Origin: Bacteroides fragilis NCTC 9343
GTDB lineage: Bacteria; Bacteroidota; Bacteroidia; Bacteroidales; Bacteroidaceae
DNA length: 64,000 nucleotides
Assembly: GCF_000025985.1 (NCBI RefSeq)
Contig: NC_003228.3
Span: forward strand, 4,402,001 to 4,466,000
Reading direction: 5' to 3'
Numbering within the stretch: position 1 is the stretch's first letter; every line of letters starts with the position of its first letter. The position numbers were made by a program, and so were the translations under genes. Positions 48,848 to 57,532 of the stretch are shown here, in pieces. Below the pieces are notes generated by a model, which was not told where the DNA came from, did not search any database, and worked only from the letters and a program-made list of their open reading frames with translations.

Positions 48848-50749
48848 ATGAAGAAAATCACATTTATTGCTATTCTTTTGCTGTGTATCTGTAGCCTCAC
48901 AAAAGCTAAAGAGAAAGTTATAGAGCAACCCCCATTCATCGCCTGGACCAGTACCTCTATTCAAGTGGACAAAGTTGTTCTCAGCGATACAGCTACGGTG
49001 CTTTATATCAAAGCATTCTATCATCCCAAGCAATGGATCAGGATTTCCGGACAAAGTTTCCTGAAGGACAATAACGGAGAAACTTACACTCTGCGTTCGG
49101 GAATCGGTATCAAGCCCGACACGGAATTCTGGATGCCCGAATCCGGAGAAGGAGAATTCCGCCTGGTATTCCCACCGATCCCGGTCTCGGCTACTTCGAT
49201 CGATTTTTCAGAAGGAGACAACGTTCAAGGTGCTTTCAAGATATGGGGCATTCAGCTGAAAGGCAAAGCCCTCCCGGAACTTTTGTTACCTCAAGAAGCC
49301 ATCGTACATAAAATCGACATCAACGATGAATTGCCCGAGCCCAAAATTGAATATAAAGACGCTACTATAAAAGGACGGATTCTGGATTATCGCCCGGGAC
49401 TCGTCAGCAAAATTGTACCGATTATATTCGATCCGGTAAAAGGTGCCTACGAAAGCGAAGAAGTAAAAATAAACAATGACGGTACATTCGTCACGAGAGT
49501 GAAAGTGCCGACCACCACATCGGCTGCCATCCGCCTTTTTGGTAAAATGATAACTTTCTATGCCGTACCGGGCGAAGAGAGCAGCGTCATTATCAATACC
49601 CGTGAACTTTGCCGCCAGCAATCCAAGTTTCATAAGGATGACAAACCTTATGGCGAAGCCGTTTATTTCGGCGGAACATTAGCCGGCCTGTCACAGGAAT
49701 ATTCGAACTGCACCCTAAAAACCTCCATTCTAAATGATTACCGCCAATTATTCAAGGATGTAGCAGGAATGGACGCCGGCGCTTACAAAGACTTTATCTA
49801 TGGAAAGCGGGCTAATCTCCTGGCATCCATAGAGAAAGCTCCAATCAGCAAGGCGCTCAAGGCAGTGTTGGGCAATCAAGTGGATGCCGAGGCTGCCCAA
49901 GCCATCTCCCTGACGGAAATGGTTATCAAGCAAGCCTACACTATGGAGCACAAAATGAGCAAAGAAGAGGCCAGGGAATACTTTAACACGGCTCAGATAG
50001 AACTGCCTGAAAATTATTATGCGAATGCTTTCAGACCGCTCGCTTCCATCAACACCATGGCAGCACTCTATAATTCCAAGCTCTCCGAACTGATTCCGTA
50101 TTATCTACGCCGTCGAACCGATGAACTGACCAAAGCCTGGGGAACCGACAAAGGAATCTACTTCGATATCAACAAAGCAGGCGAACTCTATTCGTCCATC
50201 AAAGAGTTCACCCCGCTGACTGCCGAACAGGAAGTGATACTTGCCACTCTTCCACCTGCCTGTCAGAATGAAGTGCGGGACGCCAACAACCAACTGCTGA
50301 AGACCCTTGAGGCCAATAAAAAGAAGACAGGGTTCACCATCAACGAAGTTGGTGACGTCAGCAATGAAGAGCTGTTTTCATCCATCATCTCTAAGTACCG
50401 GGGCAAAGTGATTCTGGTAGACTTCTGGGCAACCTGGTGCGGCCCCTGCCGCATGGCCAATAAAGCAATGTTGCCACTGAAGGAAGAGTTGAAAGGAAAG
50501 GACATCGTCTACCTTTACATTACCGGCGAAACCTCCCCCCTGAAAACATGGGAGAACATGATTCCGGATATCCACGGTGAGCATTTCCGTTTAACGGATG
50601 CCCAATGGAGTTTCTTAGGTGATAAATTCGACATAAGGGGCGTACCCACCTATCTCATCATCGATCGGGAAGGAAATGTCAAACATCAAAAGACAGGATT
50701 CCCGGGTGTAGCCCAAATAAAAGAGGAATTGATGAAAGTATATGATTAA
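48848..50749 (+). CDS. Thioredoxin-fold (TlpA-like) exported protein with N-terminal accessory domain
   Basis: 633-aa exported protein. A signal peptide (1-20) is followed by a beta-rich domain (about 33-140: VDKVVLSDTATVLYIKAFYH, FRLVFPPIPVSATSIDF), a second beta-rich part with RILDYRPGLVSKIVPII near 178, a helical middle region (about 300-480) and a C-terminal thioredoxin domain with the redox motif in VDFWATWCGPCRMANK near residue 530 and cis-Pro in RGVPTYLII. The two cysteines suggest thiol-disulfide reductase activity in the periplasm. The first domain resembles the C-terminal repeats of the M56 protein at 24841-27033. It follows the M56 sensor by 42 bases. Confidence 0.88.
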   Translation: MKKITFIAILLLCICSLTKAKEKVIEQPPFIAWTSTSIQVDKVVLSDTATVLYIKAFYHPKQWIRISGQSFLKDNNGETYTLRSGIGIKPDTEFWMPESGEGEFRLVFPPIPVSATSIDFSEGDNVQGAFKIWGIQLKGKALPELLLPQEAIVHKIDINDELPEPKIEYKDATIKGRILDYRPGLVSKIVPIIFDPVKGAYESEEVKINNDGTFVTRVKVPTTTSAAIRLFGKMITFYAVPGEESSVIINTRELCRQQSKFHKDDKPYGEAVYFGGTLAGLSQEYSNCTLKTSILNDYRQLFKDVAGMDAGAYKDFIYGKRANLLASIEKAPISKALKAVLGNQVDAEAAQAISLTEMVIKQAYTMEHKMSKEEAREYFNTAQIELPENYYANAFRPLASINTMAALYNSKLSELIPYYLRRRTDELTKAWGTDKGIYFDINKAGELYSSIKEFTPLTAEQEVILATLPPACQNEVRDANNQLLKTLEANKKKTGFTINEVGDVSNEELFSSIISKYRGKVILVDFWATWCGPCRMANKAMLPLKEELKGKDIVYLYITGETSPLKTWENMIPDIHGEHFRLTDAQWSFLGDKFDIRGVPTYLIIDREGNVKHQKTGFPGVAQIKEELMKVYD

Positions 50750-50776
50750 CCCTCCGGACAACAAACAATAAACAAA

Positions 50777-50818
50777 GAACGATCGGCTCCTGCCTATGAG
50801 ACAAGGAACCGATCGTTC
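50777..50818. terminator. Bidirectional terminator between thioredoxin-fold gene and mrp
   Basis: Perfect 10-base arms GAACGATCGG (50777-50786) and CCGATCGTTC (50809-50818), with possible further pairing of TCCT and AGGA inside. Convergent genes end at 50749 and 50840. Confidence 0.75.
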
Positions 50819-50839
50819 ATCATTTAAAAGCGCTTATCG

Positions 50840-51946
50840 TTACTTATGTAACTCCACAATCTTCGTGGGAGCCATTTCTACATTCCGCTTATCTACCTGA
50901 CGTACCACGCTGGCAGCCAGTGCGAGGAATGCACGACCTGTAACCGTATTTTCATCCAAAGCAACCGGAGTTCCTTTATCGCCTCCTTCACAGATACTCT
51001 GAACAATCGGAATCTGTCCCAACAGCGGAACGTTCATCTCTTCGGCCAACTTCTTGGCACCTTCTTTTCCGAAAAGATAATACTTGTTTTCCGGAAGTTC
51101 GGCCGGAGTAAACCAGGCCATATTCTCCACCAATCCGAGGATGGGGACGTTCACTTTATCATTAGTGAACATGTTGATCCCCTTGCGGGCATCGGCCAAA
51201 GCTACAGCCTGCGGAGTGCTGACAACAACAGCACCTGTCAGTGCCAGTGTCTGGACTACCGTCAGGTGAATATCGCTCGTACCCGGCGGAAGGTCGATCA
51301 GGAAATAATCGAGATCTCCCCAGGCGGCATCCCCGATCAACTGTTTCAACGCATTGCTCGCCATACCCCCGCGCCATAAAGTGGCCTGGTCGGGATCGAC
51401 AAAGAAACCGATAGAAAGCAGTTTCACGCCATACTTCTCGACAGGAATAATCATATCGCGTCCGTCTATCTTCTCAGCGTAGGGGCGGGCATCTTCCACT
51501 TGAAACATCTTAGGCATGGAAGGACCGAAAACGTCGGCATCCAGTAGACCGACTTTATAACCCAACTTAGCCAACGCTACAGCCAGGTTGGCCGATACGG
51601 TAGACTTACCCACTCCTCCCTTACCGGAAGAGATGCCGATGATATTCTTCACATGGGGCAGCAATTTGCCCACTTCGGGACGTGCAGCCTGTACTGTTTT
51701 CACACTGATATTTCCAACTATCTCCACCTCTTTGCCCACATGAGTAAGAATAGCTGTTTCGGCAGCTTTTATCACCGACTTCATAAACGGATCGGTCGGT
51801 TTTTCAAAAATCAGGGAGAATGAAACCTTCATTCCCTCTATACGGATGTTATCCTCCACCATACCGGCCTCCACAAGATTCTTTCCGGTTCCGGGATAAC
51901 GCACTGTAGCCAGTGCATCGAGTATTAATTTAGGATAGATTGTCAT
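50840..51946 (-). CDS. mrp: Mrp/NBP35-family iron-sulfur carrier ATPase
   Basis: 368-aa P-loop protein implicated in iron-sulfur cluster delivery. An N-terminal MIP18/DUF59-type domain (about 1-90) is followed by the deviant Walker A IIGISSGKGGVGKSTVSANL (near 100), LLDADVFGPSMPKMF, and DLPPGTSDIHLTVVQT with PQAVALADARKG. Odd: where many homologues have a CxxC cluster ligand (after the NM...F segment), this protein reads NMAWFTPAELPENKYYLFG, with no cysteine pair. Last gene of the ilvE-MBL-trmB-mrp run, 8 bases after trmB. Confidence 0.93.
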   Translation of the reverse strand: MTIYPKLILDALATVRYPGTGKNLVEAGMVEDNIRIEGMKVSFSLIFEKPTDPFMKSVIKAAETAILTHVGKEVEIVGNISVKTVQAARPEVGKLLPHVKNIIGISSGKGGVGKSTVSANLAVALAKLGYKVGLLDADVFGPSMPKMFQVEDARPYAEKIDGRDMIIPVEKYGVKLLSIGFFVDPDQATLWRGGMASNALKQLIGDAAWGDLDYFLIDLPPGTSDIHLTVVQTLALTGAVVVSTPQAVALADARKGINMFTNDKVNVPILGLVENMAWFTPAELPENKYYLFGKEGAKKLAEEMNVPLLGQIPIVQSICEGGDKGTPVALDENTVTGRAFLALAASVVRQVDKRNVEMAPTKIVELHK

Positions 51947-51954
51947 AGTTTGTA

Positions 51955-52713
51955 TTATTTAGATGTCTGCAATCCGCTCCGTTTGCTACGATTATAGCTC
52001 CGGTACGAATCGAGTTCAATTTCAATATCCGGTTCTCTGAGTTCTCCTTCCTGCGGCAACAGGAATTTGATGTACTTAATGCTTAAACCGCGATCGAGCC
52101 ACTGTTGTTCATAATAGGTCTTGATACCCAGAATATCGTCCACCAAATCAGAATGATAAAGATCTTCGGTGATAAACTCTACCGGCAGTCCGTTCTCCTC
52201 AATCATATATTTGGTATAAGTGAACATGAAGTTGCTGTCAGTCTTCAGATGAATGATTCCATTGGATACCAAAAACTTACGGTAGCGTTCCATAAAATAG
52301 GTAGAAGTCAGTCGCTTGGTAGCTTTCTTCATTTGCGGATCAGAAAAAGTCAGCCAGATTTCGCTCACTTCCCCTTCTGCAAAAAAGCGGTCGATGATCT
52401 CGATGTTGGTACGCAGGAAAGCCACATTCTTCATGCCGGTCTGAAAAGATTCGGTAGCTCCCGTCCACATACGGGCGCCTTTGATATCTACCGCGATAAA
52501 ATTCTTATCGGGAAACATCCGCCCCAGTCCGACGGTATATTCGCCACGTCCGCAACCCAATTCGAGTACAATCGGATTATCGTTCTTGAAAAACTCTTTG
52601 TGCCATTTTCCCTTCATGTCAAAAGGCACATTGTCCACTGCCGAGTAAGGATACTCAAAGACATGCGGATAACTTGCCATATCGGCAAACTTCTCTAATT
52701 TATTTTTTCCCAT
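51955..52713 (-). CDS. trmB: tRNA (guanine-N7-)-methyltransferase
   Basis: Methylates G46 in the variable loop of tRNAs using S-adenosylmethionine. 252 aa: the SAM-binding motif [20 protein letters not shown] near residue 50, [15 protein letters not shown], and the catalytic-region [17 protein letters not shown], as in other TrmB proteins (usual PDPWPK is replaced by SDPQMK). Gene spacing of 8-9 bases on either side shows cotranscription with the MBL hydrolase and mrp. The C-terminal tail is Arg/Ser-rich. Confidence 0.93.
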
Positions 52714-52722
52714 TCAATAAAA

Positions 52723-53529
52723 TTAAATCGTTTCTACCCAACCGGTATAGTTATAAAACACCCGGTCGTTAAATTGCTGACGGAACAACGCATATTTGTC
52801 AATGCCGGTACAGTGACAGACTCCCAGACGTTTGGGAAGTTTCATACCCAGAAAGGCCGAAATCACATTGAACTTCTCTTCTTCCGCATTGTGAATATGA
52901 AAGCCTCCCATCACCAGTTTGAGTCCCAATCCCGGAAAGGCATTCTGCACGGCACGAATGATATTGGTAATCCCCCGGTGTGAACAGGCACTCAGTACCG
53001 AAAGAGACTTTTCGCCCTTCAACACCAATGCCAGTTCATCTTCAAAAGTATCGGGACGCATCTCTCCTTCTATCTCCGTAAAGAAGTGTTCGAAGTGAGT
53101 GTCGTTCCTGTCCACCACCTTGACGTCCGGAAACGCAAATACGCCCGGCACAATCTCCGTAGTTTCGTCAACCAGCCAAAAGCGCGACTTATCCAATGCT
53201 TCGGGATGAAGCATTCCGTTCTCACGCTCGTTCTTGAACTTTTTCCGGAATACCTCACGCTTGCAAACCACCTTCGCTACACTGTTCATCTTCAGAAAGG
53301 CATAAAGCCCCCCTGTATGGTCACGATGTCCGTGAGATAACACCACATATTCCACATCGCTCAGATCGAGTCCCAACAGGCGGGCATTCCGGAGAAACAG
53401 ATCCGAAGCACCGGTATCGAACAGCACTTTGTGTTCCCCCGCTTCAACAAGCAGGGAAAGCCCATGCTCTCCCTGTAATCCCTTACCGTAAACACTGTTT
53501 TCCGCGAGGGTTGTTATTTTGTAGTTCAT
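52723..53529 (-). CDS. Metallo-beta-lactamase-fold hydrolase
   Basis: 268-aa cytosolic metallohydrolase. The zinc motif HxHxDH is in YVVLSHGHRDHTGGLYAFL near residue 65; SVLSACSHRGITNIIRA and the C-terminal HCTGIDKYALFRQQF are typical of the family related to dihydropterin-ribofuranosyl-aminobenzene-phosphate synthases (methanopterin-type). Bacteroides does not make methanopterin as far as is known, so the substrate is open. It lies between ilvE (11-base gap) and trmB (9-base gap). Confidence 0.88.
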   Translation of the reverse strand: MNYKITTLAENSVYGKGLQGEHGLSLLVEAGEHKVLFDTGASDLFLRNARLLGLDLSDVEYVVLSHGHRDHTGGLYAFLKMNSVAKVVCKREVFRKKFKNERENGMLHPEALDKSRFWLVDETTEIVPGVFAFPDVKVVDRNDTHFEHFFTEIEGEMRPDTFEDELALVLKGEKSLSVLSACSHRGITNIIRAVQNAFPGLGLKLVMGGFHIHNAEEEKFNVISAFLGMKLPKRLGVCHCTGIDKYALFRQQFNDRVFYNYTGWVETI

Positions 53530-53540
53530 TTATCGAACGT

Positions 53541-54560
53541 TTATTCAACAATAGTCACCCATCCGTGAGTATCGGGTTCGTCACCATACTGGATGCCACG
53601 CAATTTATTATAAAGCTTCTCACAAACCGGTCCCGGCTTTCCATCTTTCGAAATCACATACGACTTGCCATTCTCAAGGTCGTCAATACGTTCGATCGGA
53701 CTGATAACGGCAGCAGTACCACAAGCTCCCGCTTCTTCGAAAGTGCTCAACTCTTCTTCGGGTACCGGACGGCGCTCTACTTTCATGCCCATATCTTCCG
53801 CCAACTGCATCAAGCTCTTATTGGTGATGGAAGGAAGGATGGAAGTAGACTTCGGAGTGATGTAGGTATTGTCTTTAATACCAAAGAAGTTGGCCGCACC
53901 ACATTCGTCAATGTATTTTTTCTCTTTTGCGTCCAGATAGAACTCGCAGGAATAACCCAAGTCGTGAGCCTTCTTATTGGCGCGCAGACTGGCTGCATAG
54001 TTTCCACCGACTTTGTAGATACCGGTTCCGTGAGGCGCAGCACGGTCGTACTCGCGGATAATGACATAAGGATTGGTAGAGAAGCCACCCTTGAAATAAG
54101 GACCGACCGGTGTGACAAATACAACAAACATATATTCATCTGCCGGATGGACACCCACCTGGGCACTGGTTCCGATAAGCAACGGGCGAATGTAAAGAGA
54201 AGCTCCACTCTCGTAAGGAGGAATAAAGCGTTCGTTCAATTTTACCACCTTCAGGATAGCTTCCTTGAAACGTTCCGTCGGCAATTCAGCCATCATGATG
54301 CCCTGACAGGTGGACTGCAGACGCGCAGCATTCTCCTCCAAACGGAAAATACGCACTTTGCCGTCTTTACCACGGAAAGCTTTCAAACCCTCGAAGGCTT
54401 CCTGACCATAATGCAGGCAAGTGGCAGCCATGTGCAGGTTCAACACCTCGCTACTACTTATTTCGAGTTCGCCCCATGCGCCATTACGGAAATTGATTCT
54501 CACATTGTAGTCTGTCTTCATATAACCGAATGACAGATTAGCCCAGTCTATTTCTTTCAT
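53541..54560 (-). CDS. ilvE: Branched-chain amino acid aminotransferase
   Basis: PLP-dependent (fold type IV) enzyme making Val, Leu and Ile from their keto acids with glutamate. 339 aa: YGQEAFEGLKAFRGKDGKVR near residue 52, IRPLLIGTSAQVGVHPADEY, the PLP-lysine region VGGNYAASLRANKKAHDLGY near residue 185, and ACGTAAVISPIERI with the phosphate-binding Thr. All key parts are intact. A -7 box at 54594-54601 could give it its own promoter inside a longer gene run. Confidence 0.96.
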   Translation of the reverse strand: MKEIDWANLSFGYMKTDYNVRINFRNGAWGELEISSSEVLNLHMAATCLHYGQEAFEGLKAFRGKDGKVRIFRLEENAARLQSTCQGIMMAELPTERFKEAILKVVKLNERFIPPYESGASLYIRPLLIGTSAQVGVHPADEYMFVVFVTPVGPYFKGGFSTNPYVIIREYDRAAPHGTGIYKVGGNYAASLRANKKAHDLGYSCEFYLDAKEKKYIDECGAANFFGIKDNTYITPKSTSILPSITNKSLMQLAEDMGMKVERRPVPEEELSTFEEAGACGTAAVISPIERIDDLENGKSYVISKDGKPGPVCEKLYNKLRGIQYGDEPDTHGWVTIVE

Positions 54561-54593
54561 ATCGTTAGTTATTAGTTATTTTCGATTGAGCAA

Positions 54594-54601
54594 CAAAAAT
54601 A
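54594..54601 (-). promoter_or_regulatory. Possible -7 element of ilvE
   Basis: Reads TATTTTTG on the minus strand, 33 bases before the ilvE start and just after the xseB stop. No -33 TTTG. Confidence 0.4.
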
Positions 54602-54605
54602 ACCT

Positions 54606-54818
54606 TTATTCTTCAGATAGCCTCTTTTCTTGCAGTAATTTTTCAATTTCCTGATCTGCCTTTGTCAGCTTTCCGGTACAGAAAGCTATTATTTCATTGG
54701 CTTCTTTTATTTTTTCACTCAGTTCGTCAATCTCCAGTTCGTTACTGTCGATCTGCCGAACAATCTTTTCCAGGCGTTCTATAGCCTGTGAATAGGTCTC
54801 TTTCTTCTTGGCTGGCAT
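54606..54818 (-). CDS. xseB: Exodeoxyribonuclease VII small subunit
   Basis: 70-aa helical subunit that joins XseA to form the single-strand-specific exonuclease VII. It has the family pattern SQAIERLEKIVRQIDSNELE followed by IDELSEKIKEANEIIAFCTG. Normal length for XseB. It lies 95 bases after xseA on the same strand, within the mnmA-to-mrp gene run. Confidence 0.92.
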   Translation of the reverse strand: MPAKKKETYSQAIERLEKIVRQIDSNELEIDELSEKIKEANEIIAFCTGKLTKADQEIEKLLQEKRLSEE

Positions 54819-54913
54819 ATTACTATTTTACTATTATACAGGAAACCCCTCCTCCGCAGAGCAGGCAGAGAGGTTACCGGATGATTTGGAAAAACATTTC
54901 AAACGGCATGGAC

Positions 54914-56146
54914 TTATTCGACTCTCGACTTCACTTCTCCTTCGTAAAGGCGGGTTATCAGCTCGTCTCCCGATTGCAGGCAGGCAGCACTCTTCACCGC
55001 CTTCCCGTCTTTCAGAGTGATGCTATACCCTCGTTTCAACAGTTTCTGAGGCGAAGCGTCCGCAATGCGGTTCTGTAAAAGTTCCAGCCGGTGGTGCTGG
55101 CGGGCCAATAAAGTTTCGGCAGCATGCGAGAGATTGCTTTTCGCCATCTGCAACTTTATCCGCGATTCCGACAGTTTACGCATCACTTGTGACGGTATGC
55201 GTGCCTGTAGCAAAGCAAGCCTCCTGCGTTCTTGCTCCAGGCGGTAGAAAACACGGGTATGCAGTTCTTCGGCCAACGCCCCGAGCCGGTCTGCCGCCTC
55301 TTCCATCCGGTCGATCAGCAGTTCGGCCGCTGCTGTCGGAGTTTTCACGCGGGTATGGGCTACAGAATCGAGTACGGTATCGTCCCGCTCGTGTCCGATG
55401 CCGGTTATGACAGGCAACGGAAACTGTGCACAGGCAGCAGCCAGCAGATAAGTATCAAAGCCGGACAAGTCGGAAGTGGCACCTCCACCACGGATGATAA
55501 CCACCACATCGAACTCGTCCACCCGGGCATTCACTGCATCGAGGGCAGCCAATACAGACTCCTCCACCTGGTTGCCCTGCATCAGGGCGGGAAAAAGTTC
55601 CGTACGGAAGTAGAACCCGCGCGGGTTGTGCTGCAACTGATGGCAGAAATCGCCATAACCGGCTGCCGTAGCCGAAGAGATGACCGCAATGCGTTGTGGC
55701 AATAACGGCATCTCCAACTCTTTGTTCAGCGTCAACACCCCTTCTTCTTCAAGCTGCCTGAGTATCTCCCGGCGGCGGCGTGCCATATCGCCCAATGTAT
55801 AGGTAGGGTCGATATCCTGCACGGTCAGGCTGTAACCATACAATTCATGGAAAGCAACCGTCACCTTGACCAGCACCTTTATGCCGGAAGTAAACAACTG
55901 TCCGGTGGACTCCTCAAAATAAGGCTTCAGCAGCCGGTAGATGTTAGCCCAGATCGTTCCTCTTGCCTTGGCTATCAGATTATTGCTGCGGGGATCTTTC
56001 TGGACAAACTCCAGATAGCAATGCCCGGTACTGTTTGTACGGACATCGCTCAACTCCGCCTGTACCCAGTATTCATCGGGCAGGCACTGCTCCAGACTCC
56101 GCCGGACCAAGGCATTCAGTTCATAAAGAGAAAGCGTGTCTTGCAT
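54914..56146 (-). CDS. xseA: Exodeoxyribonuclease VII large subunit
   Basis: 410-aa catalytic subunit degrading single-stranded DNA to short oligonucleotides. N-terminal OB-fold (LSLYELNALVRRSLEQCLPD, WVQAELSDVRTNSTGHCYLE), catalytic core with IAVISSATAAGYGDFCHQLQ, VVIIRGGGATSDLSGFDTYL and PVITGIGHERDDTVLDSVAH, a helical region rich in Leu/Arg, and a C-terminal LKRGYSITLKDGKAVKSA. Three bases downstream of the S8 peptidase gene. Confidence 0.97.
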   Translation of the reverse strand: MQDTLSLYELNALVRRSLEQCLPDEYWVQAELSDVRTNSTGHCYLEFVQKDPRSNNLIAKARGTIWANIYRLLKPYFEESTGQLFTSGIKVLVKVTVAFHELYGYSLTVQDIDPTYTLGDMARRRREILRQLEEEGVLTLNKELEMPLLPQRIAVISSATAAGYGDFCHQLQHNPRGFYFRTELFPALMQGNQVEESVLAALDAVNARVDEFDVVVIIRGGGATSDLSGFDTYLLAAACAQFPLPVITGIGHERDDTVLDSVAHTRVKTPTAAAELLIDRMEEAADRLGALAEELHTRVFYRLEQERRRLALLQARIPSQVMRKLSESRIKLQMAKSNLSHAAETLLARQHHRLELLQNRIADASPQKLLKRGYSITLKDGKAVKSAACLQSGDELITRLYEGEVKSRVE

Positions 56147-56149
56147 ATC

Positions 56150-57505
56150 TTATTTTTTCTTCGAAACAGATTGATAAGCTTTCCACAGATCGGGCACTCC
56201 GTATCCGTAGATATTGTCGGGGAAATCGATCCGGTCACCGGATTGACGCACCAGTTCGATGATTTCCTTTGCAGTCAGTTGCGGACAAGCTTGCCACAGG
56301 CAAGCCACCATGCCGCACAGGATCGGTGAGGCAAACGAGGTTCCACTCGCTTTACGCAGATTACCGTTTGTCCCCATCACATCCGAGTTCAGCCCCACGG
56401 CAACGACATCGGGTTTCACGCGATTATCGGCTGTGTTGCCGATAGAAGAAAACGAAGCCAACACGCCTCTCCGGTCGATAGCACCTACCGTCAGCACATT
56501 CTCCGCATCCCCCGGTGTCGTGATTTTCTTCCATGAAGAGGCACCCGAATTACCGGCACTGCACACCAGTACGATTCCTTTATCCGCCATTTTCGACGCC
56601 TGGCGGGACATCAGTGCATGGTGTCCGTCCAGGTCACGATACTTATAGTTCTTGGTAGAATCATCAAAGGTGAAATATCCCAATGAAGTATTCACCACAT
56701 CTACTCCGACACTATCGGCAAACTCGACAGCCGCCGCCCAGTAGTCCTGCTCCACCAAATGCTCGGACGCTTCATCTTCACTGCGGAGCAACCAATAAGA
56801 GGCTTCGGGAGCCGTACCCACCATTACATAAGGATCATTCATCGCCATGCAGGAGAGAACGGCCATTCCGTGCGATCCTTTGGCGTAGATATCGCTTCCC
56901 GGTTCCACGAAATCTTTCGTACCCAGGATGCGGATGTTTTTCATAGCCTCTATCTTGTCCACGTTATGATATCCGGCATCGATCACGGCAATGGTCATGC
57001 CTTGTCCCTTAAATCCGGCCTCATGCAATTTTTCGCCGTTACTGATTTCTATCTGCCGGAGGGCAGGACCGTAGTAGTTCTCACTCTTGAGCGGACTGTT
57101 CGCCAGGGAGTCCCGTTTATCTTCCGCTGCAGGTTTCGACGGGGCAACCCATACCTTCTCGGTAGCACGCACAAAAGGCAGTGCGGCAATTTCGCCTATC
57201 ACGGCACTGTCGTTACATGACACGGTGACGAAATTATCCCATTTTCCCATAGCCACAATCTTCACTCCCTTGTCGCGGATGGCATCCACATACCGACGGC
57301 AGACCGGCAGATCGGTAGAGTCGACAGGCAACTGTTGACGCTGGCGGCGGGCGATGGCTTTTTCCGACAAGAATTTCTCGGGATGATCCAGTGAATAAGT
57401 GGTCGCAGCCTTATCTTTCAGGCTGATGCGATACTTTAACGTATCCTGTTGTGCCGACGCTCCCAAAGCAACGAAGACCAAGGCAATAAGTGCTAATTTT
57501 TTCAT
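56150..57505 (-). CDS. Exported S8 (subtilisin-like) serine peptidase
   Basis: 451-aa secreted subtilase. A signal peptide (1-18, LALIALVFVALGASA) is followed by an inhibitor-like propeptide region (about 25-130) and the S8 domain: Asp in GMTIAVIDAGYHNVDKIEA near 178, His in YAKGSHGMAVLSCMAMND near 215, the oxyanion Asn region VLVCSAGNSGASSW, and Ser in ASGTSFASPILCGMVACLW near residue 397. No C-terminal type IX sorting domain is seen. It is a short form, without added repeats. Cotranscribed with mnmA upstream (27-base gap) and xseA downstream (3 bases). Confidence 0.93.
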   Translation of the reverse strand: MKKLALIALVFVALGASAQQDTLKYRISLKDKAATTYSLDHPEKFLSEKAIARRQRQQLPVDSTDLPVCRRYVDAIRDKGVKIVAMGKWDNFVTVSCNDSAVIGEIAALPFVRATEKVWVAPSKPAAEDKRDSLANSPLKSENYYGPALRQIEISNGEKLHEAGFKGQGMTIAVIDAGYHNVDKIEAMKNIRILGTKDFVEPGSDIYAKGSHGMAVLSCMAMNDPYVMVGTAPEASYWLLRSEDEASEHLVEQDYWAAAVEFADSVGVDVVNTSLGYFTFDDSTKNYKYRDLDGHHALMSRQASKMADKGIVLVCSAGNSGASSWKKITTPGDAENVLTVGAIDRRGVLASFSSIGNTADNRVKPDVVAVGLNSDVMGTNGNLRKASGTSFASPILCGMVACLWQACPQLTAKEIIELVRQSGDRIDFPDNIYGYGVPDLWKAYQSVSKKK

Positions 57506-57532
57506 CTCGTATTTTTATTTTTGTTTTTGTTT

